64,000 nt of DNA. Source: Rossellomorea aquimaris (lineage in GTDB: Bacteria > Bacillota > Bacilli > Bacillales > Bacillaceae_B). The position numbers and the translations under genes were made by a program. The stretch is from positions 485,357 through 549,356 of the forward strand of contig NZ_VTEX01000003.1 in the NCBI RefSeq assembly GCF_008180865.1. The letters are read 5' to 3'. Of the stretch, positions 54,193 to 62,590 are shown piece by piece; positions within the stretch are counted from its first letter, which is position 1, and each line of letters begins with the position of its first letter. A model generated the notes under the pieces. The model ran no database searches. It saw only the letters and a list, made by a program, of their open reading frames with translations, and was not told the DNA's origin.

Positions 54193-55350
54193 TCAAGCAC
54201 TGCGATATAACTTCGTCATGACGAATTCTTTATGACCTAATGCTTCTGCACAAGTGAGTCGTCCATTCACCGTACGGCAAATCATTTCCATTAATTGATC
54301 TCCCGCTTGCTCCAAGGAAATTTGACGAGAAAGGAGTCCTTGCACATCCACATCAATATGTTCGCTCATCGTACCCGCCGTAATAGGGTTCGCCGTAATT
54401 TTCACAACCGGTTCGATCGGGTTGCCGATGATATTTCCCTGGCCTGTCGGGAAAAGGTGCAGGACCGCTCCACCGGCTGCCATGAGAGTAATGCATTCTG
54501 CCGCTGCAGAGGACGTATCCATGAAATAAAGCCCGTTTCCATTAGCCGGTGCTTCAGCAGGATCCAATACGCCAATAACCTCTTTCGTTCCGGTCTTGGC
54601 AATGTTACCAAGTGCTTTCTCTTCAATGGTAGAAAGTCCTCCGGCAATATTACCTTGAGTAGGCTGAGATCCTAATAAATCGACTCCCTTGGAATCAATT
54701 TCACCTACATAGTCATTGTAGACCGCCATGAATTTCTCGTGTAACTCAGGCGTCGCCATCCGACCGCGGATGAGATGTTCGCCACCTGTCAATTCGGATG
54801 TTTCTCCAAAGAATACAGTAGCGCCGGCTTCTACCAAACGATCGACCGCCTGGGCCACTGTAGGACAGGATCCAAGACCAGTCGTTGTATCAGACTCACC
54901 GCACTTGATACTGACGGTTAAGTCCTTTAGTTCTACCGGTTCTTTCTGAAGCTCCGAAGCCCACTGAACATACTCCTTCGCTTTCCATGAAGCAGCCCGG
55001 ATCGTTTCTAAATCCCCGTTTCCTTCAATGGAGAAGTACGAAACAGGCTTTCCGGTTTCAGCAATTCCATCAGCAATTTTCTTCGACCAGTTCTCTTCAA
55101 TTCCAATCACGACCACAGCTGCCACGTTAGGGTTGGAACCTGTTCCGATCATTGTCCTGAAGTGCAGATCAAGATCAGGTCCATACTGAAGTCTTCCGTA
55201 CGCGTGAGGCAAAGCCATTGTACCTTGGACCTGTCTCGCTACCGCTTCACAAGCAGCATTTGAAATGTCATCCACCGGTAATATAATGACGTGATTACGA
55301 ATTCCAACTTTACCATTTTCTCTGCGATAACCATATAATGTTTGTTCCAT
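54193..55350 (-). CDS. suyB: UxaA-family lyase large subunit, probable (2R)-sulfolactate sulfo-lyase subunit beta
   Basis: A 385-residue UxaA/altronate-dehydratase-family protein. [19 protein letters not shown] starts the family fold. [57 protein letters not shown] and [11 protein letters not shown] follow. The [15 protein letters not shown] and [13 protein letters not shown] segments fit SuyB better than altronate dehydratase, as I recall both. SuyAB cleaves (R)-sulfolactate to pyruvate and sulfite. ATG 55350 is two bases after the suyA stop, indicating coupled translation. No uronate genes are nearby, which argues against an altronate role. Confidence 0.82.
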   Translation of the reverse strand: MEQTLYGYRRENGKVGIRNHVIILPVDDISNAACEAVARQVQGTMALPHAYGRLQYGPDLDLHFRTMIGTGSNPNVAAVVVIGIEENWSKKIADGIAETGKPVSYFSIEGNGDLETIRAASWKAKEYVQWASELQKEPVELKDLTVSIKCGESDTTTGLGSCPTVAQAVDRLVEAGATVFFGETSELTGGEHLIRGRMATPELHEKFMAVYNDYVGEIDSKGVDLLGSQPTQGNIAGGLSTIEEKALGNIAKTGTKEVIGVLDPAEAPANGNGLYFMDTSSAAAECITLMAAGGAVLHLFPTGQGNIIGNPIEPVVKITANPITAGTMSEHIDVDVQGLLSRQISLEQAGDQLMEMICRTVNGRLTCAEALGHKEFVMTKLYRSA

Positions 55351-55352
55351 CC

Positions 55353-55697
55353 TTACCACCTCGCCGTTTTAATGTTATGAGTGTGGACGTAGTCGCCTAC
55401 TTCCCATTTTTCCGTTGTAATACCGATTTGAACGCCATATTTTAACACTGGCTCATCCTTCTCTAAAGAAACCAATGAGATCTTGTGGCCTAATGGAACA
55501 TCCCCTTTTGAGGTGACTTCTACTTCTGAATTGTCATCCATGAAAATCCCTATCACCTTTTCCCCTGCTGCAATCGGTGACGTGGCAACTCCTACATGAT
55601 CACCATTGTGATGGATTAGAAACTTATGAGTGCTCACCGCTTTTGAATCTTGTGCATTTCTTTCTGTAACCGTACCTGCCTGACTATTGTGACTCAT
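55353..55697 (-). CDS. suyA: SAF-domain protein, probable (2R)-sulfolactate sulfo-lyase subunit alpha
   Basis: A 114-residue protein consisting of a short polar N-terminus and an SAF/UxaA N-terminal domain (about 25-114: [53 protein letters not shown]). In altronate dehydratase this domain is often fused to the large subunit; in SuyAB it is separate, as here. ATG 55697 follows AAGGAGG; the ORF start at 55733 lies in the operator region. It directly precedes suyB. An operator palindrome is 21 bases upstream of its start. Confidence 0.82.
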   Translation of the reverse strand: MSHNSQAGTVTERNAQDSKAVSTHKFLIHHNGDHVGVATSPIAAGEKVIGIFMDDNSEVEVTSKGDVPLGHKISLVSLEKDEPVLKYGVQIGITTEKWEVGDYVHTHNIKTARW

Positions 55698-55717
55698 TAT
55701 GGTGCCTCCTTTTATAT

Positions 55718-55736
55718 TGGTTGAGTGACCCAACCA
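55718..55736. promoter_or_regulatory. Operator palindrome ahead of suyA
   Basis: TGGTTGAGTGACCCAACCA, a 19-base imperfect palindrome (8 of 9 paired positions), between slcC-like and suyA genes. Confidence 0.8.
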
Positions 55737-55817
55737 CTTAATATATCTTTATTAAACCACCTATCAATCTGTTAGTCAATGAGATTATTTAAATTTTCAG
55801 AATTTAATTTCGACAAT

Positions 55818-56768
55818 TTACACAGTGCATAGAGAACGCTCGCCTTTTAATACTTTCCCAATTTCCTTTGCCACTAAAAAGGACGTACGGACTTGGGACT
55901 CTTCTGTCAATCCTGCGATATGAGGAGTGATGGTGACGTTTTCACAAAGAAGGAGAGGATGTGAGCCCAGTATCGGTTCACGTTCTAGTACATCCAGGTA
56001 AGCTCCTGCTATTTGTTGATTCTGCAAGGCTGAAGCCAGGGCTTGTTCATCAATGATGCCACCTCTTGAAGTATTAATAACATAAGAAGATGGCTTCATT
56101 CTATTTAATTCAGCTGTTGAAAGGAGATGCTGCGTTGATGGCGAAAGAGGGACATGGAGGGAAATGAAATCTGATTCCACCAACAATTCTTGAAGGGTTT
56201 CTTTTACATCTACACCGGTTTCAGAAACCACATGATCATACTCTGTGATGAACGGATCATACCCGATGATGTTCATGCCAAATGCATTGGCGCGCTTCGC
56301 TACACGGTGAGAAATTTCCCCAAGACCGATCAATCCAAGGGTTTTCTGATAAAGCTCCCCACCTGTATATTTCTTTCGATTCCACTGTCCGTTGCGAACA
56401 TCGGAACTTGCCAAATGGAGGGGTCTTGATGAGCTTAGAATCGCTGTGAGTACATATTCCGCTACAGAAGTTGCGTTGGCATGACGGGCAAACACTACCG
56501 GAATATCTTTCTCTTTCGCCCGTTTAACATCAATATTATCCAACCCGACCCCGAGCCTGCCGATTGCCTTAATGCGGGTGCCTGCTTCCATTAATTCTTC
56601 GTCAACGATTGTCTGGTTTCTTACAATCACCGCATCGTATAAAGGAAGAACTTGAAGCAACCTTTCTCTATCGTTCCAAAGGGTTTCATCATAGTCGACC
56701 TCAAACCCTTGATTCTTCAGCTCTTCAATTCCTTCTCTCCAGATTAACTCTGTGATCAATGCTTTCAT
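55818..56768 (-). CDS. slcC: D-2-hydroxyacid dehydrogenase, probable (S)-sulfolactate dehydrogenase (SlcC-like)
   Basis: A 316-residue NAD-dependent oxidoreductase of the D-2-hydroxyacid dehydrogenase family (SerA/PdxB-like). The nucleotide site is LGLIGLGEISHRVAKRA, where the third Gly of GxGxxG is Ser. The catalytic set is R235 (NTSRGG), E264 (DVLEREP) and H283 (TPHIAG). SlcC, which oxidises (S)-sulfolactate to sulfopyruvate, belongs here. Placed upstream of suyAB and the Ldh2-type gene, it would start the conversion of the S to the R form. It has its own operator (56802-56820). Hydroxypyruvate or phosphoglycerate dehydrogenase activity cannot be excluded by sequence alone. Confidence 0.78.
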   Translation of the reverse strand: MKALITELIWREGIEELKNQGFEVDYDETLWNDRERLLQVLPLYDAVIVRNQTIVDEELMEAGTRIKAIGRLGVGLDNIDVKRAKEKDIPVVFARHANATSVAEYVLTAILSSSRPLHLASSDVRNGQWNRKKYTGGELYQKTLGLIGLGEISHRVAKRANAFGMNIIGYDPFITEYDHVVSETGVDVKETLQELLVESDFISLHVPLSPSTQHLLSTAELNRMKPSSYVINTSRGGIIDEQALASALQNQQIAGAYLDVLEREPILGSHPLLLCENVTITPHIAGLTEESQVRTSFLVAKEIGKVLKGERSLCTV

Positions 56769-56801
56769 TTAGAATCCTCCCTTTTGATAGTCACCACATT
56801 A

Positions 56802-56820
56802 TGGTTTGGTCACCCAACCA
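56802..56820. promoter_or_regulatory. Operator palindrome ahead of the slcC-like gene
   Basis: TGGTTTGGTCACCCAACCA, a 19-base imperfect palindrome (8 of 9 paired positions), 34 bases upstream of the start. Same consensus as 55718-55736. Confidence 0.8.
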
Positions 56821-57039
56821 ATATCTACTTATCATTTAATCACTTCGCGTTTGCCTGGTCAATTATTTTTTGAATATTCTTTATGTTCCCGACCGGTTCT
56901 ACCTAAATACAAAACCCCTCCTATAAATGCACCTTTACTTTTCCTCCCAATTATTTTTAAACAAACGTTTGATTAATCAAATCCACCCCTCTCACAGCAA
57001 TGTTAGGACAGTTAAGCGATCGTTTAACATACAAGAGAA

Positions 57040-57077
57040 AGTCCTGGACTATGTGAAAATAGCACAGGACCCTTTCG
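57040..57077 (-). terminator. Hairpin downstream of the decayed CWB2 fragment
   Basis: GTCCTG and CAGGAC with flanking GAAAG/CCTTTC extend a stem around an AT-rich loop, on the downstream side (minus strand) of the gene remnant at 57085-57240. It is probably the terminator of the lost gene. Confidence 0.45.
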
Positions 57078-57084
57078 AATCGAT

Positions 57085-57240
57085 TCAATCATCTTTATAC
57101 TCCACTAACTTTTCTACAACTCCACTCTCATCTCAACTGCACCTTCTCCACCAAATACCATGAAGTGCTTCTTGATGGGACCTTCACTTCAGCAAATGCT
57201 ATCATTTCTACCATCAATAATGCATTGTCAGTGCTCCGGT
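57085..57240 (-). pseudogene. Remnant of a CWB2 repeat protein C-terminus
   Basis: On the minus strand one frame reads HFMVFGGEGAVEMRVEL* and, after a +1 shift, another reads VVEKLVEYKDD*. Joined, these match the end of CWB2 repeats (compare GGEGAVSQKVVEELSGL of the intact gene at 27423). Upstream, KVPSRSTSWY-like and LTGALT-like words are visible in other frames. The fragment has frameshifts, stops and no start. The wider interval 56769-57510 otherwise holds only the operator, a hairpin and AT-rich sequence. Confidence 0.5.
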
Positions 57241-57510
57241 TAACACTTTCAAAGAATGTTTCAGAATTTTTTCAAGTTCGTTCACCTCTCTATTTTGGCA
57301 ATCCAATTATAGGTGTTTACTAAGATTTCAGGATATTCCTCCTACTTTCAATCGACAAAACCCGTAATCTCATCCTTTTGGAGTGGTTTTGTCAGTTCCG
57401 GTCGTTACACCTGCAAATTTTGTAATAAAAATAAATAACAATCCCTATATATTCGAGATCTTTTATAGTGGAAAATAAAATAAAAAAGCATAAGGGGAGT
57501 GAAGATCATA

Positions 57511-57636
57511 ATGAAGATGATCCATAAGTTTCTCGCCACTTACTATTACACCCTGATACAGGACTGTCTTGATGAAAAAATGAAAGAACACCTGCTCCGG
57601 AAACTACACTATCATGAATCAAAATTAAGTACGTAG
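57511..57636 (+). CDS. Small hypothetical protein (41 residues)
   Basis: Reads MKMIHKFLATYYYTLIQDCL, then DEKMKEHLLRKLHYHESKLST, from ATG 57511. AAGGGGAGTG lies about ten bases upstream. The protein is basic, amphipathic and probably helical, with one Cys, and resembles in style the small sporulation or regulatory proteins of Bacillaceae, but I do not recognise a family. It is alone between the remnant and a convergent SGNH hydrolase gene. Confidence 0.55.
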   Translation: MKMIHKFLATYYYTLIQDCLDEKMKEHLLRKLHYHESKLST

Positions 57637-57694
57637 AAAGATCTCGCTTGTTTCGTCTACTTTTTAATTCTTATAATGACCTTTTTTCAATCAA

Positions 57695-57727
57695 TAAAAA
57701 AGCCCTCAACCGCAATGGATTGAAGAC
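57695..57727 (-). terminator. Terminator of the SGNH hydrolase gene
   Basis: CTTCAATCC and GGTTGAGG form a short stem followed on the minus strand by GCTTTTTT. Confidence 0.65.
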
Positions 57728-57736
57728 CTCGGAGAG

Positions 57737-58567
57737 CTATCCCCTTATAAAATACTTCATTAAATAATCGAGCCAGACCTTATTTCCTTTTTCGTTAGGT
57801 ATATTTTCCTCTGTTAAATAGTCCTTTAATTCTTTACTATTGTAATCCGGCCATGCATCCCAATGATTAAGATAAACGTATTTTTCCCCTCTGGAATGCT
57901 TTTCTAAATCAGTTTCTTCCTGAGGGTAGTAATAAGCACCTGCAATTGGATTGGCCGGTTGGATGATGAATGTGATTTCAGGATTCTGTTTCTTGAAATC
58001 TCCAAGGATCGTCTCAAGGTTGTTTATGCGGTTCGACATTCTTATTTCCCCGTTGTCATTCAGTAGAAATGGTTCCAGCAAGAGAATATCCGGCTTCATA
58101 TCAGCCAGTGGTTTATGTAATTCCTCCTTCACAACCTGTTGGGAAGTTTTTTCGGCGATTTCTTTCAATGTCACTTTTATTAAATCGTGGCCGTACCTGT
58201 CGAGCAGTGCCTTTTCTAGTTCTTTCGGCCACGCCCCTTCCTTCCCAGAAGTAGAAGAAGAGCCAAGAAGCATCAGGTGGACTGGTTCGTCTCCCTCAAT
58301 CTTTTTCTTAAACGTTTCTTTTAATTCTGGCGGAAGATAATTCAACTTGTCTAATTTCACCAGTCTATTCTTCACTTCTTCAGCCGCAACTTTTTCCTCA
58401 TCCTCTTCTTTCTTCTCTTCCATATTCATACCTGTTCGATAACCCGATACTTTTTCCGTATGACCTTTCACCTGAACAGCCGAAACCCTTTGATCCCAAT
58501 GGTACTTACCACCCGCTAATGTAGATAATGTGACAATGGCCAGAACACCCAACCAAAACTTCCTCAT
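57737..58567 (-). CDS. Membrane-anchored SGNH/GDSL-type hydrolase
   Basis: A 276-residue protein with an N-terminal signal/anchor (FWLGVLAIVTLSTLAGG), a charged Glu/Lys-rich linker (about 40-70) and an SGNH domain. HLMLLGSSSTSGKEGAW is the block-I Ser motif and ILLLEPFLLND corresponds to block III. The C-terminal YVYLNHWDAWPDY may carry the catalytic Asp/His in altered form, since the usual DxxH is not clear. Such proteins deacetylate or de-esterify surface polymers. ATG 58567 lies seven bases after GGGGG. Monocistronic. Confidence 0.75.
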   Translation of the reverse strand: MRKFWLGVLAIVTLSTLAGGKYHWDQRVSAVQVKGHTEKVSGYRTGMNMEEKKEEDEEKVAAEEVKNRLVKLDKLNYLPPELKETFKKKIEGDEPVHLMLLGSSSTSGKEGAWPKELEKALLDRYGHDLIKVTLKEIAEKTSQQVVKEELHKPLADMKPDILLLEPFLLNDNGEIRMSNRINNLETILGDFKKQNPEITFIIQPANPIAGAYYYPQEETDLEKHSRGEKYVYLNHWDAWPDYNSKELKDYLTEENIPNEKGNKVWLDYLMKYFIRG

Positions 58568-58760
58568 ACTCATCCCCCATAACGTAAAGTCTATGAATCA
58601 TATGATAGAGGAGATAGAGTACAGAATTTGTATATACGTGTAGATGGAGGTTCGAAAAGTTACGACAAAATAATTGGTTTTATTTGGGTTTTAAATAAAC
58701 ATATTAGACTAGTAGCCGATATTAAACAGGAATACATTATGAATATCAGGAGCTAGTAAG

Positions 58761-59915
58761 ATGACAATAATGAAGAATATAACCAAAGGGCTGATTACCT
58801 TCTTCTTCCTTGGACTCGTTATGCTTAAAGCACTGGAATGGTCGCTCTATCTCTTTGTGGCAAAACCCGCTGCTGAAGAAGTTGCTTATGATGTGGCATC
58901 CTATGTTGAAGCGAATGATCGATTCTTTAGCGAAGACACTTTGAACGAATACCTGGCCGATTATAAGAAAAAGGATATGCAGATAAGAGTTCTCTTTAAT
59001 CAACATCCTGATGACAAAAGGTTCGTGGTGAAAGTAGATGTAACGGCAAATTGGGATAGTATTTATTCCCCTACTGCCTATTTTCAAACGAGAGGTGTTA
59101 ACTTCGGAGAATCTCCCATTCAATCTATATTCGCAAGATTTGATAGTCAATCCGATAACTTTTCTAACCATATAACCCCGATGTCCGAGGCACCCATTCA
59201 ATCAGAAACAGTCTCTGCTCAAGAAGAAAAGAAAACCGTTAAGCCCGTCAAAGCTAAACCAATGGAGGAAAATACGGCAGCCCCACCTGTTAAAGATGAG
59301 GACATAAGGGAACTAGTGGAAAATTATGTTGTATTAGGTATGGAGGCAATCAGAAAGGAAGACTTTTCATCCATCGAACCTTTATTAGATCCTTACGGAA
59401 AAATGTATAAAGAAAGCCAGGAATCGATTAAGACGATTAATCGAAGGGGTTTGAAAGAAGAAGTGCTCACCGTTCAAGTTCAACGTATCACGGAAAATAC
59501 CCCGTCCGAATTCACTGCCGATACATATGAAGAATTCAAGATCACTTATCAAGACGGCACAGAAATGATCAAAGGATTTACTAGTTCCTATCGGATTATA
59601 GCCTTAGAGAACAATCGCTTAGTCATGAATGAAACCATCAGTGTAAAAGAAGTGTTCTCTGAAGAAGTCCAGGCACAGAGAGAAAGATTGCCAATTGAGA
59701 TAATAAAAGATACGTGTATCAGTTGTCACGGAAGCTACTTGGAAGGCGGAGCAGGTCCTGGCTTGGTCGGGTTAAGTCAAAGGATGTCAGAAGAAAACAT
59801 TATCACCATTTTGGAAAATGGGAATGATAATATGCCTGCTGGACTTGTATCTCCTGACGAAGCGAGGCTATTGGCTGATTTCCTAATAAACTTAGAAGAA
59901 TACGGACATGATTAA
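58761..59915 (+). CDS. Membrane-anchored protein with NTF2-like region and C-terminal cytochrome c domain
   Basis: A 384-residue protein with one N-terminal membrane helix (about 9-34), an unrecognised domain (about 45-140), a Lys/Pro/Glu-rich linker (about 150-178), a region resembling the NTF2-like domain of TcaA/YvbJ proteins (about 180-300) and a class I cytochrome c domain (about 312-384). The haem site is C319-I-S-C322-H323 and the distal ligand is probably M358 in NDNMPAG. It would face the outside of the membrane as an electron carrier or sensor. The combination is unusual. No oxidase gene is next to it. AGGAGC precedes the ATG. Confidence 0.75.
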   Translation: MTIMKNITKGLITFFFLGLVMLKALEWSLYLFVAKPAAEEVAYDVASYVEANDRFFSEDTLNEYLADYKKKDMQIRVLFNQHPDDKRFVVKVDVTANWDSIYSPTAYFQTRGVNFGESPIQSIFARFDSQSDNFSNHITPMSEAPIQSETVSAQEEKKTVKPVKAKPMEENTAAPPVKDEDIRELVENYVVLGMEAIRKEDFSSIEPLLDPYGKMYKESQESIKTINRRGLKEEVLTVQVQRITENTPSEFTADTYEEFKITYQDGTEMIKGFTSSYRIIALENNRLVMNETISVKEVFSEEVQAQRERLPIEIIKDTCISCHGSYLEGGAGPGLVGLSQRMSEENIITILENGNDNMPAGLVSPDEARLLADFLINLEEYGHD

Positions 59916-59930
59916 TCCAGTGTATGGATA

Positions 59931-59973
59931 AAAAAGCCAATCCATTGTCTAATACACAATGGATTGGCTTTTT
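59931..59973. terminator. Bidirectional terminator after the cytochrome c fusion gene
   Basis: Perfect 18-base-pair stem AAAAAGCCAATCCATTGT / ACAATGGATTGGCTTTTT with a seven-base loop. The stem reaches into the stop of the convergent membrane protein gene (59972). Confidence 0.93.
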
Positions 59974-61780
59974 AATTCACAGGCACCAATTCAAACTGAC
60001 CATTCTCACGTTTTACCCGGTACACACCTTCCGAAATTTCATGGTCTGTATACGGAGATAACCCATCTTTCAAATAAGCATCACTTTCCAGCACCATCAA
60101 GAAATCCGATTTCATCAATACTTCCAATAAGTAAGCGAGCTGATCTTCTTTTTCAACCCCTTTGATGAAAGAATAGTTCATCGACAATTGTTCATACCTG
60201 ATCAAATAGCTGAAATATCCCCCGTCCTCGGCACTTCCCGGACTATAATACGTAATCATAGGTTCTGATACCCCTGATGTTTTAATCAGAGAAGAGAACT
60301 CTTTCACGTCCCTCCGAAGTTCAACATGTGCTTCCGGACGTGTCACCAGGACTCCCAGGTGTCCGATGTAGGGCAATAAGAAGCAGGCCGCCAACAAGAT
60401 ACCCGTCACCCGTCTGAAGGACTTCGCATATTTGGACCACACATACACAATCGATGTCATGAGCAATCCGCCTACATACACGGTAATGGTCGACTGATAA
60501 CGGTTAAATCCTGCAAGTCTGGACGCTTCGTTTTCCGGCATCAGATATACATACATATAATATAAAGAACAAGTATAAAGTAGGTAGAAGAGATTAAATT
60601 GGACAACAGAATATACAAGTTCCTTCGGTAATTTACGCTTCATACTGACAATTAATATAAGAGCGGTCAGATTCATCACCAATAATGACATCACATGAGG
60701 AGAAGACAAGGGGTTCAATGCAGCATTCATCATCATCCCATCAAAACTTGCCAGGAACTCATCCGATTTTTGGATATCCTTCAGTTTATCCTCCGTAATT
60801 GCAAACTTATTATCCCCATAACTCTCGCTATAAGCATTTATCGTATAAGTATGCCAAAGTATATTCATCACTAAAGGAAGAACCATCAATAAAGCCAATG
60901 AAGCATATGGCATGACCTTATCGATTCTCTTTTCAATCCCTTCCCGGTGTGATGCAATCAATATTCCTGACATAGCAATGCCGTTAAACAGGAGGAAGAC
61001 CTTCCCGCTATCCTTTAATAGAATCAAAAAGAGTACGATTGGAAGATTCACCAGCAACATTCTTTTCCAATCTTTCCGGTAAAAATATGCCATAATAGGA
61101 ACAGCTAAAGCGACTGATCCCAAGATGATATCAACCAATAAACTGTAGAAGATCTTTGCATTCACTAACAGGAGTGTTAAGGAAATGACCCAAGGCAGAA
61201 TAACCGTCCACGGTTTCTTCCAGGAACTCCACGTGAAAAGAACAGTGAATCCAGCCATCGTCATGAACCCCTGCGCCATCAACGCCAAACTCTCATGGAA
61301 TCCTAATCGTTCAAGAAAATAATAAATAAATACAGCGCTTCCAGGTGGATAGTTCTGAAAAGTCACCAACGTACTGGCATCCGGCAGACCATCAAGCCTT
61401 ACAATCTCCTTCACCACTAACCCCCAGTGGCTGAAGTCATCATAGTTTAAAAAGAGGCTCCCCCTCATGTAAACCATCACAAACAAAACAGCCAAAGAGA
61501 AAAACACCAGCGAAGGATGCGCCAAAGGTTTAAATGATAACTTATTTATAAGGAATAATAGCAGATAAATCAAACATAAAAGTAAACCGGAATAATAGAC
61601 GAAGTTTGCCGCCGATGGCATACCATTCATCAACCCGGCTCCAAAAAGTACTGTCGTAACACTTGAAAAAAGAAATAACGGTATAAAGGCAGGATGAATC
61701 TTCACCTTATATAGGAAAAACAATCCCCATCCGGCTAGGGATAGAAACAATAAGAGTAAGAAAAACATAGAAGTAAACAT
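59972..61780 (-). CDS. Large polytopic membrane protein, possible GT-C type glycosyltransferase or polymerase
   Basis: A 602-residue protein with about 13-14 hydrophobic helices and a soluble C-terminal part (about 490-602). The segment FLNYDDFSHWGLVVKEI in an early extracytoplasmic loop has paired acidic residues like the catalytic loop of GT-C glycosyltransferases (ArnT/Pmt/O-antigen types). This is a resemblance, not a family match. No other polysaccharide genes are adjacent, so the role is open. ATG 61780 follows GGGGG; a longer ORF start at 61819 lacks a ribosome site. Confidence 0.65.
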   Translation of the reverse strand: MFTSMFFLLLLFLSLAGWGLFFLYKVKIHPAFIPLFLFSSVTTVLFGAGLMNGMPSAANFVYYSGLLLCLIYLLLFLINKLSFKPLAHPSLVFFSLAVLFVMVYMRGSLFLNYDDFSHWGLVVKEIVRLDGLPDASTLVTFQNYPPGSAVFIYYFLERLGFHESLALMAQGFMTMAGFTVLFTWSSWKKPWTVILPWVISLTLLLVNAKIFYSLLVDIILGSVALAVPIMAYFYRKDWKRMLLVNLPIVLFLILLKDSGKVFLLFNGIAMSGILIASHREGIEKRIDKVMPYASLALLMVLPLVMNILWHTYTINAYSESYGDNKFAITEDKLKDIQKSDEFLASFDGMMMNAALNPLSSPHVMSLLVMNLTALILIVSMKRKLPKELVYSVVQFNLFYLLYTCSLYYMYVYLMPENEASRLAGFNRYQSTITVYVGGLLMTSIVYVWSKYAKSFRRVTGILLAACFLLPYIGHLGVLVTRPEAHVELRRDVKEFSSLIKTSGVSEPMITYYSPGSAEDGGYFSYLIRYEQLSMNYSFIKGVEKEDQLAYLLEVLMKSDFLMVLESDAYLKDGLSPYTDHEISEGVYRVKRENGQFELVPVN

Positions 61781-61875
61781 GAGGCCCCCTGATACGCATA
61801 AAACGTTTAATAGATTCACTTATTATACCATTCTTCATTGGCACAACCCATCATACAAACAAGGAAACTCCTTGT

Positions 61876-62319
61876 TTAAGCTTCTTCCATTTTTCTTCTT
61901 TTGTTACTAAACTTTTCAAAGTGATGAAGGCAGAGAAAGACATGGTAGTAAATGAGTGTAGCTGGAACACTATAAATGGCAAAAACCATAGTCAATCCTA
62001 ACCCATCTGACGTGACGCCAAGGAACAATCCAGGAAAAACAGCTACTATTATATACAACATGAGTTGGAACAAATATACTCTACGCTTAATTCTCAGAGC
62101 ATCCGTCACCTTATCAATCAGATAACCCCCTAATAGTCCAAACACAAGATAGATGGGAATTGAAGGCATGATCGTCATGACAAAACCATCAATAAAATTC
62201 ATATAACAACATTCATATTCTCTTTCTTCCATAGGGGTATACATTGCCCACCCCATAAACAGAGCAAAAAACAATGGCGATATGAAAGCCGCCAATGCTT
62301 TGTTGTAAAGATCTTTCAT
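61876..62319 (-). CDS. Small integral membrane protein, unknown function
   Basis: A 147-residue protein with four predicted helices (for example ALAAFISPLFFALFMGWAMY, TIMPSIPIYLVFGLLGGYLI and LMLYIIVAVFPGLFLGV) and a basic C-terminal tail (FEKFSNKRRKMEE). I recognise no family, although uncharacterised proteins of this size and topology are common in Bacillaceae. It lies 95 bases upstream of the large membrane protein gene in the same direction and may be cotranscribed. Confidence 0.65.
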   Translation of the reverse strand: MKDLYNKALAAFISPLFFALFMGWAMYTPMEEREYECCYMNFIDGFVMTIMPSIPIYLVFGLLGGYLIDKVTDALRIKRRVYLFQLMLYIIVAVFPGLFLGVTSDGLGLTMVFAIYSVPATLIYYHVFLCLHHFEKFSNKRRKMEEA

Positions 62320-62393
62320 TAGACATCACCTGAGATTGTTTTTATATTGTTTATATTACCATATCCACTTGTGAAACGAATCACATATCCAAC

Positions 62394-62436
62394 TAAAAAA
62401 AGAACCCTTTACCATTCGTTTGATAAAAGAGTTCCT
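62394..62436 (-). terminator. Terminator downstream of the recombinase gene
   Basis: GGAACTCTTTTATC and GGTAAAGGGTTCT pair imperfectly and are followed on the minus strand by TTTTTTTAG. Confidence 0.65.
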
Positions 62437-62590
62437 TTTCGTTATTGCTCAATTACTCCGACCATACTTCTCGCAAGCAAAACAGATTATGATCATCATA
62501 GTCCAAACTGTACTCCATGCTACGGTAGAGCATTCCACCTTTTAATGGCCAATTGATTCCTCAGGTTTGCCACTTCCAATCAAATCATCG

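Noticed and set aside
54193..55697. Altronate dehydratase (uxaA) as the product of the SAF and UxaA-type genes
   Set aside because: No uronate or altronate genes are near, the two domains are separate proteins, and the neighbours are those of sulfolactate use. It remains the main alternative.
56927..57163. 78-codon plus-strand ORF
   Set aside because: No ribosome site, and it runs across the CWB2 remnant hairpin in antisense.
62453..62533. 26-codon ORF (minus) after the recombinase gene, starting MLYRSMEYSLDY
   Set aside because: The Shine-Dalgarno-like AGGTGG is too close to the ATG, and the length is too short to judge without conservation data.
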